Positions 1 to 11,809 of a stretch of DNA of 64,000 bases are shown here, in pieces. The notes below the pieces were generated by a model. The model was not told the origin of the DNA and did no database searches. It saw only the letters and a program-made list of their open reading frames with translations. The DNA is from Cornus controversa. Lineage: Eukaryota; Streptophyta; Magnoliopsida; Cornales; Cornaceae. The number at the start of each line of letters is the position of its first letter. Position 1 is the stretch's first letter. The position numbers were made by a program, and so were the translations under genes. The stretch spans positions 14,392,146 to 14,456,145 of the forward strand of contig CM048852.1 in assembly GCA_026545225.1 (NCBI GenBank), in the 5' to 3' direction.

Positions 1-487
1 GGGTCATATCAGAATCAATTGGTGCTGCATGTGTAAGAGAGACGAAGAGTCGGTTGATAATCTTTTATTACATTGCCTTATGGTCCGAGACTCTTGCAGT
101 TTGCTTTTGGGACTTTTTGGGGTCCAATGGGTTATACCTCGCTCCTCTAAAGGTTTGATTGAGGCTTGGAGAGGTTGTATAGTTGGGTCCCAAGCCCATG
201 ATTGTTGCAGGGTGGTGCCTTTGTGCATTTGGTGGGGTCTATGGAAGGAGCGAAATAGGCGATCCTTTGAGGTTGAGGAGTCTTCTATGGGAGTGCTAAA
301 ATTCACCATTATAAGTTCTCTTTTTTTGTTGGGTTGTTGGGAGAAATTGTAAATCCATGGGGGAAATAGTTGATTTCTTGGATACTTTGAGAGCTTAGGG
401 GTCCTATTTGGTCCTTGTGTAGTTTTGCAGGATGCATTCCCTGTTTGAATGCCTTCTAATACAATTTTATTTATATAAAAAAAATGT
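1..487 (+). mobile_element. LINE (L1-type) 3' end: zinc-binding tail of reverse transcriptase, 3' UTR and poly(A)
   Basis: An open frame enters from the window edge and stops at 352. It encodes the C-terminal zinc-binding region that follows the reverse transcriptase in plant LINEs (zf-RVT type): the segment WCCMCKR, then LLLHC, then the W-G-L-W-K-E-R-N-R-R-F block typical of this tail. Positions 353-471 are a non-coding 3' UTR, and a short A-rich run at 472-487 looks like the poly(A) end. The rest of the element lies upstream, outside the window. A related zf-RVT fragment occurs on the minus strand near 34.0 kb. The family is clear; whether the parent copy is intact cannot be judged here. 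Confidence 0.85.
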
Positions 488-835
488 AATATCTTGGGGA
501 AAGGAGTAAGGTTCGTTGAATGTCTAATACATAGTGTAGTGGATGATTGAGGACATTGAGCTCATATGAAAGCTGAGGCAACGTTAAGGGGAAAAGAGAA
601 AGGGGGGGAGGGGATATTAATTACAACTGCTGAAAGACACTAGGAGAGAATTTCAATCGTATCACCTTCCCTTCTAGAAAATGAGCGTAGTTACTCCTTT
701 AATTGGCGTCGAAAGACATGAAGGAGGGCCACTGACAAATTAGCTAGTTGAAGGAGAAATGACACACACATCCATGAGGACTTCAACCCTTAATCTTTCA
801 CTTTGGGAGGTAGAGACGATACCATTGTTGCTATA
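488..835. other. No recognisable gene
   Basis: Non-coding sequence after the LINE poly(A). It has a purine-rich patch around 590-620 and no open frame of note. I see nothing assignable. Confidence 0.6.
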
Positions 836-1475
836 ATCCTTGGTAGTTTTAGCGTTTCAGTTTGTTGTGTGTAAAAGGCTCATATGTAATAGAATTATGC
901 AAACTTAAATTGACAATGTGCCTTTAAATGATCTCTCTCTTCCATTATCTTTCTCACCTTTATTTTAGCTATTCTCATCACTTTCTGTTTATATTCTCAT
1001 ACCCTTCTCTTTTTCCCTTCTCATCTCATATTCTCAAAATTTCTCATCCCCTTTCTTTTGTCTTCTCATACCCTTCTCTTTCTTGTGTGGCATCTAATTG
1101 GTTTCATTGCAGAAATTGATGGAAATCATTATGTATTTCACACCTTTGTTAGGCTTAGGCACAGAGATATTTAGTAGGGCTATTTTTATTTTATTTTTAG
1201 GGATTTTTGGTTTATTTCTTATTCCCTCCCCCCCTTATTTTTAGTTAGTTGTCTATAAAAGGCCGTTAGGCCTTATGTAATATAATTACATAGATCTGAA
1301 TTGAGAATTACTGTGACATTCCAAAATCACTTTCCTCCATTATTTTTCCCACCTCTAGTCTTGTTCTTCTCATCCTTAACTATCTGAATTGAGAATTATT
1401 ACAACTTTCTAAGCTCACTCTCCTCCATTATTTTCTCACCTTTATTCTTGCACTTCTCTTTCTTGTCTGACTTCA
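836..1475 (+). mobile_element. Probable Ty1/copia LTR-like sequence, partly duplicated
   Basis: Two related stretches follow each other. Each has an A-rich start, the phrase atgtaata with tataaaaggc nearby (about 1253-1262 in the second), then CT-rich lines with the recurring phrase tccattat...ctcacctt. The second stretch ends at ...gacttca followed by ttggtattgagcg (about 1477-1490), which resembles a degraded tRNA-Met primer site. This layout (TATA, CT-rich leader, CA, PBS-like) is that of a copia LTR end. No coding region follows, so this is a relic or solo LTR. The call is tentative because no second LTR or target duplication was found. Confidence 0.35.
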
Positions 1476-1899
1476 GTTGGTATTGAGCGTTTTTCGTCCT
1501 ACATTAGGAGGTCAATAATACTAAGAGATTTTGAATGATATTTAATTCTTAAGCATCCCAACAAGATCTAATTCCCTGTTTTAGAAGAGAATTTCAGTCC
1601 CTATGGCGGTTTTATAAGGATGTATAAACAGGACTCTATGAAGGCTGACGATAGTAAACAATAGGCTGACTTGGTAAAATTGCTCATGGATAAGGATGCT
1701 TATAATCAACAAACAACTATAAAAATCAGTTATACTGAATATACGTATAAACATGATCCATGTATATACATGGATTAGTTTGTATTGAACAAGGACTCCT
1801 ATGAATTTGGGCTGCCTTAAAACACTTGACTGAACATGGACTCTATACAAATAAAGGTTGCATTGAGGATAAAGTTGAGTTGGAGTTGGACTCTAGAAG
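1476..1899. other. No recognisable gene
   Basis: Short open frames on both strands look random in composition. Nothing supports a gene or a defined repeat. Confidence 0.5.
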
Positions 1900-2235
1900 G
1901 GCTAATGCTAGTACATTACAATCACAGGCTGTTGAAGATACGATGCATTAGGAATATAGTTGATTTATTTCCTTTTATTATTTTATTTTTTGCATTATTT
2001 TGTAATTTAGGATTAAGTGATGTATTTCTTTTCTTCTATAAATAAAAGTACAGAACTCTGTATTAAGGGTTCCTAAAAACCATAATAGAAAAATTGCCTC
2101 ACGTGCAATCTATCTCTCTCACAATATTCTCCCAGATCTTTCTTGCTCTCGGCCTCCTCTAATCCGTCCGTCAGTCTATTTCTCCCTCCTTCTATGATTC
2201 AGTCTTGCAATTCTTTGCCCATGGTTAAAAGTCCT
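1900..2235 (+). mobile_element. Possible second copia-type LTR end
   Basis: The segment has a T-rich upstream part, a candidate TATA motif (tctataaataaaag, about 2035-2048), the phrase gaactctgtattaagggttcc and then a CT-rich leader. This matches the general plan of short plant copia LTRs. There is no primer site or TSD that I can defend, so this is a suggestion only. Confidence 0.25.
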
Positions 2236-4147
2236 CTTAATTAAGGCAATGAAAGAACTCAATAGAGAGTTTCATATTCTCTCTCCCTAGCCAATTGCCC
2301 TATCCAACAAGACTTCCAAAGGAGATACTTGTGTTTGATCAAATTATTTACATTCAGCTGACACCACGACTCTGGCATGTTCATAATTAATCAGCCTACT
2401 TGGCTGATTGATTTATAACCGAACACATACCAAAATGGAGAAGCATTGCCATGGAAGAAGCATTTCTACTTATTTACATTGTTCCTTTCCCTGCAACAAC
2501 AGAGGCCATTGACTTTTTATTGACAATGCTTCTAATTAAATCTCTAGTCCAGTATTTACATGGTGAAACTACATAATGAGTGTCTGTCACTCTGAGTTTA
2601 TGATGTCTTGATAAGATTAATTTAAATGAAAGATGAGAATGTTATTTTTAGGACCCCACGATGGGTTAATTATAACTAACAATTTGACATGTCATGGCTC
2701 AATGAAAATAATGATGAAAGGACTGAAAATCAAGTAATTTTTCTATGGCTCCAAATTTGATGTCGTGTTCATGTTTGCAGATTGCATAGTGATTCCCCAT
2801 CATAGCCTCATCGATGAGTCGAGGACACAGTATATTGTGCACATTTTCTCTGATCATATAAATTGGAAGGTCCAATGATTTCTACATAGTATTTGAAAGA
2901 ATAAAATCATCATTAGTAAAGCCATAAAATTTTTGGAAGCCATTTCCATTGTGGATGGTACCCAAGATATTTATTTTAAGATTAAATGGAAGAAAATTCT
3001 TTTTCTTGGTAAATACCAATTGAAGTAATGGCTTCCATTTCCTAAAATGCTCCACCCCAAGAGGAACTTAAAAAGTATTATGTATATAACATAAAGGAGC
3101 AATTAATTTTTCTTGAGATGTTCCAACATGTCATAGCATACAAATTGAGAAGCAGCACAATCTGCAAATCCTAGCAGCATTTGAATGACAACAGAGTATC
3201 TAAATTAGAAATAGAGAGGTAAACAAACCTTAAATATGTTCTTATTCGTACAGATGTTGCATTCGCAAGAATCATCCCATCTTCTTGATTGAAATCATCC
3301 AATTCAACAAGAGTAATGGCCACTCCCCCAAATTTATTGTCAAGTTCTTTAGGTTTGTGTGGTAGTCAGAAGAAAACAAGTACCTACCACCATCTGAGTT
3401 TAGCAAGCAGAAAAGATTAAAACTATTTCTGATAATGAATTGTAGAAAAAGGATATGCTTATTGCCAAATAGCATAGATTTTACATTAACAAAATATATT
3501 GCTTTGCTATTTATTTACTGGTATTCTGAACATATTTAAAATGCACATCAATATATGAAATTTCACTTCCTTGAAATGTGCACTCCTTGGGGAGATCCTT
3601 GAAGGCATGGTTTTACTTTTATATCAAAATATACATTATGAGGGAAGAGAAAAGGATACGGTATGTCATTCTCTTTTCCCTTTTCATATTTTTACTTTAC
3701 TCTCAAAAAAAGAATCACCCTAGGACTAAAACAACTCTACATTAATAGTGTTTATATCTACACATGCTATGAATACACACTTTAAAATTATCAATTCCTA
3801 GCAACCAAGAAAAGAAAATGGAATTGCAACCACCATATGCACAACCCAATGAAAATGAGACTAGAGAATTATACAACAACAGCTAAAAAGAAAGAGTAAA
3901 CAAGGCAGGTAAATTCTAAGTAAACAAGGCAGCCATTTAGAACTACACTTCAGCTGGTTCCACACAGTACAGTATAGTACACCTAGATGTAAGCAAAAGA
4001 AAGGCTCAAAAACTTACCTACCATAGGAATCAATAAAATATGATACTATACACAGTCACACACACATAAACCAACCTTTTTATCTTTCTTGCAGCTAGGG
4101 CATTGACTTTTTCTTTAGGGCCTTTCCAATTGAATCTCTGGTGTCTT
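2236..4147. other. 3' flank of the resistance-gene relic; no gene seen
   Basis: AT-rich DNA lies downstream (on the minus strand) of the NB-LRR pseudogene. A block at 2504-2605 (cattgactttttattg... then gtctgtcactctgagttt) recurs in altered form at 4105-4160, across the 3' end of the LRR region. This suggests a local duplication of the gene's 3' end, with the distal copy decayed beyond recognition. No exon or RNA gene is visible. Confidence 0.45.
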
Positions 4148-7100
4148 TCACTCCAAGTTTACAATTTCTTCATCATCATGGATCCTTATGTGGCGGATTG
4201 GGGAAATCTTGGGCCAATCTTCCCCTTTCTCCCTTTGGCAACGTCTTGTTTCAGCAATGGACAATTATGTATTTGCAGGTAAGAGAGGGAGTTGGGCAGC
4301 CCCTCTTCTGGCAAGGACTGGAGCTTAGGACAATTGTTGATGAGTAAAGTTGTAAGAGAGGTGAGGTGTTGAAGGCCCTTGTGGTTCAATGATTTTAGAT
4401 GTGGAAGGTCATGTATCCAAAGAGAAATAAAAGTGGTGGGTAATAGCCACTCCTCTGGAAATGACTCCAACACTTGTTCTTCATATTTACCCCCAATGTA
4501 GAAAAGTTCAAGAGAGAAGAATGTTTGCAAACTCCACCGCTTCTGGCCCTTCAATATTAGTTTCTCGTAATCATAGATCCAAATTTTAGATTGCTACACT
4601 AAACCACCTTAAAAGATGTCAGATTGGGAGCAGACAATCAATCGGCCAAACGATATGATCATTGCAGCACAACTATGTATGTCAAGCTGTACCAGATTTT
4701 GGAGCTCATTTGGAAAAGAAATGTTTTCACACCCGTAGATCTTTAGAGAACGAAGCTTTGGGAAGAAAGCTAGCTACCACGACAATTAGATGACAACTGT
4801 AGCTTATTTGCAAAGTTTCAATAGAACAACATGTCAACCAGTAATTATGCTCCTCCGTATCCACATCCTCGGATAGGGGGGTAAACTCTAAACTCCTACT
4901 CTTCCAGATGACAAGTGTTTTCAATGTAGTAGGTAGACCACCAATGACAATAGGCATGTACAAATCTTCAACACAATTGTTGATGCCCATTATTCATATT
5001 CATGATTTCCTCTTATGGTACTGCTGCTAGGGACTGTAGATCGAGCTTCACATTTTTCAATCTCCAGAGTCTTTAGCATTGGCTTGGGCATTGTACTATC
5101 TTTAACCTTTCAAGTTATATTAATCTGCACAATTGAGGCGGCAATTCTTTCAAGTTTGGCATCTATGAAATCTCTAATGTCTCAAGAGAAGAGAGGTGTT
5201 TGTTGTAGCTGGTGTGGAAATTCTATCAAGTTTGGAATACCTAAAATCTTCAACTCTTAAACAAAAGAAAGACCTTGCAGCAACACCCCAACTTGATCGG
5301 ATACCAGCTATCGGTTTTCAGAAATTTCAAGCTTCCTTAGAGATGGGTCAACCACAGAAAGATCCAAAAATTTGGAGAAATCTAACGTATCCCATTCCTC
5401 CCACTCTGACATTCTAAGAAAACTTAGTGTCTCTAGAGATTGAAATGGTTTGGTCAAAGAAGAAGCATTCCCATAGAACTCCTCACCCACCTTCTTTATT
5501 GCTTTCATCCCTTCAATTCTTACGTATTTTAGAGAGGGTAGCTACCCAATCCACGGTAAACAAAAGCAATTTGCACAGTCTATAAGATCTAAGGACACCT
5601 TGTCAAGAAATAAATGAGATTTCTCTAACCAATCTGGAAATCTTATGCCCCCATAATTAATGATACGGACAAGCTTCACTCCTGCATGAGGTTGTAGCTT
5701 ATCAAGTACATATTTTAATTTCCTTTCATAAATCATCAATTTCACTACCCCATTTCAGCTCTAAACATTCAAGCTGCTCCTTTCCTTTCAAATTTACCTC
5801 TGATGCATCCGGACCACTAGCTACATTTTGAAGCTTTGAAATGCAGAGTTGCCCCCGAAGTTGATAGAGTTCCTTCAACTCACTAATCCTTGACCCCTCA
5901 TCTTTGCCAACTACAAAATATGTTAAATGTTGGATATCTTTCAGTCTGTTCATTTGCTTTGGCATTTCAATCAATCTCGTCGCTGAGATGTCAAGATGAC
6001 GCAATTTTATTAGTTTTTTCATATTCACAGGCAACTCAATGAGATCCATACAATATGACAAATCTAATGTTTGCAAATTGCACAAAGTTGTTACTGAATG
6101 AGGCAACCGTTGAATTCTTGTCGTCAAGAGATCCAAATAGCATAAAAGTATCAAATTTTTGATGGATTGAGGCAATTCAGAAATCTCATAACTAGACAAA
6201 GATAACACCCTTAAGCATCTCAAAGTTGGCAACATGTCATGTAATACCTTATTGCCCAAGAAAGAGTGTACATGTATGTCTTTTGAAAATGGTATGAATG
6301 TCCGTAAACACTTTTCATTAACAACCTTGAATTTCTCAAATGCATCAAATTCGCCTTGAACACATGAGAAATGGCGGACTCTTTCACTGATATGATTAAA
6401 GGGCTTGCCATCTACCAACCTAAAACAAAACTCTCTAGATATCTATTGAGCTAAATCATGCATGAGGTCATGCATTATAAAATCAGAATTAGTGTCATGA
6501 CTTAATCTTTGAAAGAAAGACATTGACAACAATTCACGAAAGTACACTTTACCTACATCTTCTAATAATATATTGCGTTGTTGCACAAGATCTACAGCTA
6601 TCCATAACTTAATTAAATTTTCCTTTTTAAATATGTAATCTTTTGGAAATATTGAACAATATGCAAAACATCGTTTTAAATGGGAAGGAAGATACTGATA
6701 GCTCAATCTTAGAGTTGGAAGAATGTTTCTCTCCTTCAAATCCCATATCTCACTTTTTAATATATTTTTCCACTCTTTTATATTCTAATTATACCGCAAG
6801 AGACCTCTGAGCGATATTGCGGTTAAGGGCAAAACATTGCACTTCTCCACAATTTGTTTCCCAATGCTCTCTAGGATGTCTGAATGAGCTATATAATCTC
6901 CACTTCCAAATGCATGCTTTGTAAATAATGACCAACAATCTTCAAACAACAATTGCTCCAAGTGATGACTAGGAACGGTGCCCATTGTTGATGCGACCTT
7001 GTCAATGCGTGTGGTTATGATAATCTTACTTTCTGATGCTCCAACACTAAAAGGTATTCTTAAGTAGTCCCAGTCATTGTAGTTGTGATTCCAAACATCT

Positions 7101-7995
7101 TCTAAGACAATTAGAAATTTCTTCCCACTGAGGGTCTCTTTCAACTTGATTTGAAGTTGATTAAGACTCTTGATGTCAGTATTTGATGCAGTGAGATCAT
7201 AAAAAATTTTCTTAGTTATCATGTAAGTATCAAATGGATCGGAAATGCAAACCCATGCTTTCAAATGTTGAAATTTCTCATTTACTCTAGCATCATTGTA
7301 TACGAGTTGAGCAAGAGTTGTCTTGCCCATTCCACTCATTCCTACAATAGGGATCACATGAATCTGATTCTTATTTGCATTGTCAGACAACAACAATTTG
7401 ATTATATTCTCTGTCATTATCCTCCCATAGAGATCGGATTCAACTACTACGGAAGAAGTTTCTTGTCTTTGCCACTATTGTCTTCCAACATTCTCTACCA
7501 AATTAAGAGAATTTTTTTGGTTGACAAACCGCTCCAACTTATCGATGGCTTCTTTACTCTGGACTCAATCGCTTTATCAAATAGAAGAGGAGTCGAGAAG
7601 AAACAATTAATTCATAACATAAATTGCTTCATTAGATGAAAAAATTGACTCAAACCAATCTTACTTGTGCTACTTTGGGTTTGGGACTGATCATCAGCTT
7701 CCAACTTGTTCCTCAAGGCCTTGGCAGTGATCTCGTCCAGCAAGTCATCAGCTTGGTAGACAACATGTTGGAGCTCGTCAAGCCAATCTTTCACATGTTT
7801 GTTGGAAATCTGCTTATTCTCCGCATCATCGAGCACTACTCCAAGGGCCATCAAGGTTATCTTCAGCTTGTCTGGAAGTACATCATCAAATTTTTGTTCG
7901 GAAAAAAAGTTTATGAACTCGCGAGAAGCCAGCCGATCAAACAGCACATCAAGGGAAGCTGAGAGAAATGCTCCACCCACCAAGGCTGCAACCAT
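4148..7995 (-). pseudogene. CC-NB-LRR disease-resistance (NLR) pseudogene
   Basis: Intracellular immune receptor of the non-TIR class (R13L1/RGA-like), decayed. The start at 7995 gives MVAALVGGAF and a coiled-coil N-terminus with the Rx-type run DDAENKQ and WLDELQ...YQADDLLDE. NB-ARC at 7417-6785 has P-loop GMSGMGKTT, kinase-2 LIVLEDVW (usual DD replaced by ED), the RNBS-B run KIIITTR and GLPL as CNVLPLTA. 6739-6443 has [17 protein letters not shown] and MHD as [12 protein letters not shown]. Leucine-rich repeats run from 6418 to the stop at 4148-4150 (ending ...EEIVNLE). Lesions: frameshifts near 7612-7555, in-frame stops at 7475-7477, 6785-6787 and 6443-6445, a frameshift near 5740 and several more in the LRR part. 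Span is about 1280 codons, normal for the family, so decay is by small changes, not truncation. Confidence 0.93.
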
Positions 7996-8615
7996 GTTCT
8001 TTTTCTTTTGCTGAGTAAAGATTAGAACAGAAGGAAGGAAATAGTGAGAGTGCAAGGAGAGAGGAGAGTAGTTATGAAGTGCCTTTTCAAAACTTGAGAT
8101 ATCAAGTAAAGCACACAATAATTATGCACCTACAATATATGTATATTACCTGAAAATACATGAACTACCAAGAAAATTATAATTTCTTAAATTACAGCAT
8201 TTATTTATTTTTTTCTTCCTAGAATATAATCAAAGTGATAAAATATATTTAGGACTGTAATATATATCATATTTCTAAATTATCAACCATTCATTCATTG
8301 AGGAAAATTAGAGCAAATACAACATATGTGCTATACGAAATAATTCAGCTCCAATTTGTAAAGCATCTCTATTAGTTTTGTCGCATTTCAAACATATAGT
8401 ACTGAAATTTATCAAAAATAAAATAAAAAGAAGAGAAAGACTAGAACATGGAGAAAAATTCTTGAAAGAGAAGTATTTATTTTTTATTACATTAATTAGT
8501 GAATGATAATTAAGAATTTGTTTATTATTTGGAAAACAAAATGGTGTCTTTTCAATGATCAATTTACCCAGCACTTCAGGGCTCAAGTTCTTATAATAAA
8601 AGCTAGTTCTAGTTT
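7996..8615. other. Upstream region of the NLR pseudogene
   Basis: AT-rich sequence 5' to the pseudogene start, on the minus strand. It would have held the promoter and leader. I cannot single out a convincing TATA box among many AT-rich words. No other gene is seen. Confidence 0.4.
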
Positions 8616-8865
8616 TGGAAAAAAATGACTAACTAATTTGAATTTTTGGAACAATTAAAGGAAAAAAAAAAGGAATTTCGTTTTCTGTTGACAAACATAG
8701 TTTGAAAAGAGGCCTATCGATTGAAGGGTAAGCGTATTCCCGTTACCATTGAAACTGTGATTTTAAAAAAAAATGAGTCACTAATTTGAATTTTTGATAC
8801 AATTTTTAGGAATTCAGTTTTTTTTGTTGACAAACAGAGATTGAAAAGGTTGTCTCTTGCTATTA
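8616..8865. repeat. Imperfect direct tandem duplication, unit about 145 bp
   Basis: The order aaaaaatga(c/g)t...actaatttgaatttttg...gaatt(t/c)...gttgacaaaca(t/g)ag...ttgaaaag occurs at about 8616-8716 and again at about 8764-8852, in the same orientation and with scattered differences. The sequence is non-coding and AT-rich. Confidence 0.6.
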
Positions 8866-9391
8866 TGTGTTGAAATTTTGTAAAAAAAAATGGTAAACTG
8901 TGATGATAGGTCCTTTGTGGAAAATATTTCAAATGTTGCACTCTCATTCTAATGAAACAACTAAAATTATTCAATAAAAACAAAAAAAAAAATTTTAAAT
9001 ATGAACATGGAATATAGGAAAATCATAATAAAATTTGAATTTTTTTTGTAATAATTGGCCACAATTGTTTAAGATTCTTTTTCAAAAAATTTTGTTTGGT
9101 GGTTATAAATGGGATTTGGTTGTAACAGTGCCTTGAATTTGTAGTGGAAATTGGAATCATTGCAAAAATTGAAAAATCCCCAATTAATCTTGGGTTTTGG
9201 GGTAATTTTTGTAATATTTTCTTGTTAGTAGCTAACTTGGAAGTAGCAAGAAAAAACCTTTTCAATCCTCAATTTTGTGGCTTTTGTTACATTGAATCCA
9301 TGGTACAGTGAATTGCATAAAACTCAATAAGGAATCAATTTTATAGTTTTTTTTTTCTTTTTGTAATTTTGAAATTCTTCTTACATATATT
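8866..9391. other. AT-rich intergenic DNA, no gene seen
   Basis: T- and A-rich sequence with mononucleotide runs. The short minus-strand open frames here are of low complexity and are not supported as genes. Confidence 0.5.
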
Positions 9392-9880
9392 AGATATACT
9401 AAAATATATAAAAAATGAAATAGAATAAAAAATATAAAATAATATGTTTTACTAATTCACAAGTCAAGTCAGTATGTTATCTAAAATTGAGTTTAAAATT
9501 TAATTTTTTGAAATTGTAAAAAGTATGAGTCAAAATTCATGTTGAGTGCGCAAACAAATGAATCGAAATCCAAACAATCTTAAACTTGGCTTCCCATGAC
9601 TCATGAAAGAAAGACAGAAGTATATACAGAACCATGATAGATTGAATGATTTTTTTTTGATAAATATGATAGTTAAAAATGGTTGATATACCATCTCAAT
9701 AAAATTACTAACTTGTAAAGATACAAATTCATACTGCTTTATATATATTAGAAATTAAGAAAAAGACCCAGAGAATTCTTCAATGTGAAACTCTAAAGAG
9801 TAGCACTCCATCCAAAAAGAAAGGAAAAGGAAAAGAAAAAAAAATTTCTCACATTAAAATTTTAAATTATCATTCTTAAC
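9392..9880. repeat. Repeat family copy A (non-coding)
   Basis: Begins agatatactaaaatatata and runs through a distinctive stretch (cacaagtcaagtc...gaaagaaagacagaa...ccatgatagattgaatg...gacccagagaattcttca...ttctcacattaaaatttt). The same order recurs nearly word for word in copy B (11810-12270), and its second half recurs in copy C from 17645. It carries no open frame. Similarity to copy B ends at about 9880. Confidence 0.85.
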
Positions 9881-10887
9881 AAAAATAATTGACTTAAATA
9901 TATTTTTTAATTTAGTACATAAATAGTAGCTAAATTATAAAATTAGTGAGTACATTAAGTATTATTTAGTTCTATTTTTTCAATTCCCATCTCTAGAAGT
10001 TTTTCCATTAGTAGTTTTTTTTATTAATTAATATTATATTTTAAGAGTTTGTGTTATGAATGAAGTTAGAGTGAGAAGAAATAAAATAAAAAAGGAATAC
10101 TTATTTAAATAATATTACAATTCTGGAGTTTGTGTTGGGAATGAAGTTGGAAAGAGAATAAATATAATTAGAAAAGAATACTTATTTAAGAGTTAAGGAA
10201 AAGTTATGTTTCTATTTATTTATTAGAATAAATAATATTTAAAAATTTAAAAATTCATTATAAAAAATAAAAAAAATGGTGTTTTTTCATTAGTACATTA
10301 GAAAGATTATGTTTATATATATTTATTGAAATGAATAATATTATATTTATTAATAATACAAGCAAACTGTTTTATTTAGAATTAAGAATATATCTTTTAA
10401 GTTTAGTTAACAATTTATTCAAAACCTTATTTTATAGTTTTTGTACAAATTCATAACCTTATTTTCTAGTTTTTGTACAAATCATAAGGTGGGACCTAAC
10501 TTTTTAATAAAATTAGGTTGAACATGTTACTATATTTTATGCTTCTAGTTAGTCTTAAATTATTTATGTTGGTTGGACCATAATCAACTTTGGTTGAAAT
10601 ACTAATTCCAATTTGAAAACCCTAATTCCTATTACATGCACTATTTTAGTCATTCGGTCCTAATTATAACAATAATGAAAAAATAATAATAAACTTAAAA
10701 ACAATATAAAGGAACATCACAAAAGAAAAATGAAAAGGAGAGATTAATGATGAATAAAAGAAAATTAGAGAAATTCATAACAAATCATATGATAGAACTA
10801 TATTGAAATTTTTTTTTTTAAAAGGATAGATTGATGATAGTAAAAAAACAACCATAAAAAACAAAAATGACAACAATAAAACTATAT

Positions 10888-10926
<39 letters not shown>

Positions 10927-11809
10927 TACAAACATTAATTTGAAAAGAGCACTTACCGGTGAAGCCGAGAGAAACAAAGAGATCACGTCGATTAAACCGA
11001 ATAGAAGAAACCGCTAAATAAACTGTAAAAATAAAAATAAAAAATAATAAAAAGTTTGACTTTCATAATAATAAAAAGAAGAACTAAAAGGTGTAATGAT
11101 GAATAATGGCTGTTTAATTAATAAATTTTCATTCTTATTCAGTAAGTAGGAAACGGCCTCCAAAATCCCAACTTCACTCAAATCTAATGGAAAACCTTAA
11201 TTCTAATTTTGAAACCAAATCTTGTAATTACTCTAAAGAAATCAATAGCTTTAACAACCAAATAGAAAAAGAAAAAAGAGGGACGAAGAAGAATAAGAAC
11301 TTTGATGCATATTATATATAACTTCATTCAATTTCATAAGCTTTATCCATAACTTATACTCATCAAATAGCCATCAAGAAGATTAAAAAAAAAAAACATA
11401 GACTTGCAATAATTAAATAGCAAGAAAAGACAAAAATTTGGGAGAAAAATTAAAGAAAACAAATAATAAAAAAAAAGAGAAAAAGAAAAGAAACTCATAT
11501 GAAAGTTGATGTGAGCCAAGAGGAAACCAAATTGGAATGGAGAGCCTAGAGGAAGAACCGCTCATGAGAGACATGTTGATAAGAGCCGAGAGGAAGAATC
11601 GAGAGTTTTGTTTGTGATTTTAGGGGTTGTAAGGTTTTGTTTAGGTTATAACTCTATTTTTTATTTAAAAATAAATAAATAATGTAGTGAAACTAAAAAA
11701 GGGTTTTGTTTGGGTTATAATTCTATTTTTTTAATTTTAAAATAAAAAAATAGTGTACTAAAACTAAAAAATCCCTTTGTACTTTTAATAGTAGTATAGA
11801 TATAGATAT
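9881..11809. other. Spacer between repeat copies A and B; candidate non-autonomous element
   Basis: About 1.9 kb of AT-rich DNA without coding potential. It contains three local direct duplications: near 10045-10190 (gagtttgtgtt...gaatgaagttgga), at 10422-10488 (aaccttatttt(a/c)tagtttttgtacaaat twice) and near 11630-11770 (ttttgttt(a/g)ggttataa twice). It also has a TA microsatellite at about 10886-10920. The right end (acttttaatagtagtatagatatagat) resembles, in reverse complement, the start of some dicot Helitrons, but I could not identify the matching end. Confidence 0.35.
10886..10920. repeat. (TA)n microsatellite
   Basis: An alternating TA run of about 35 bases inside the spacer between copies A and B. 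Confidence 0.9.
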
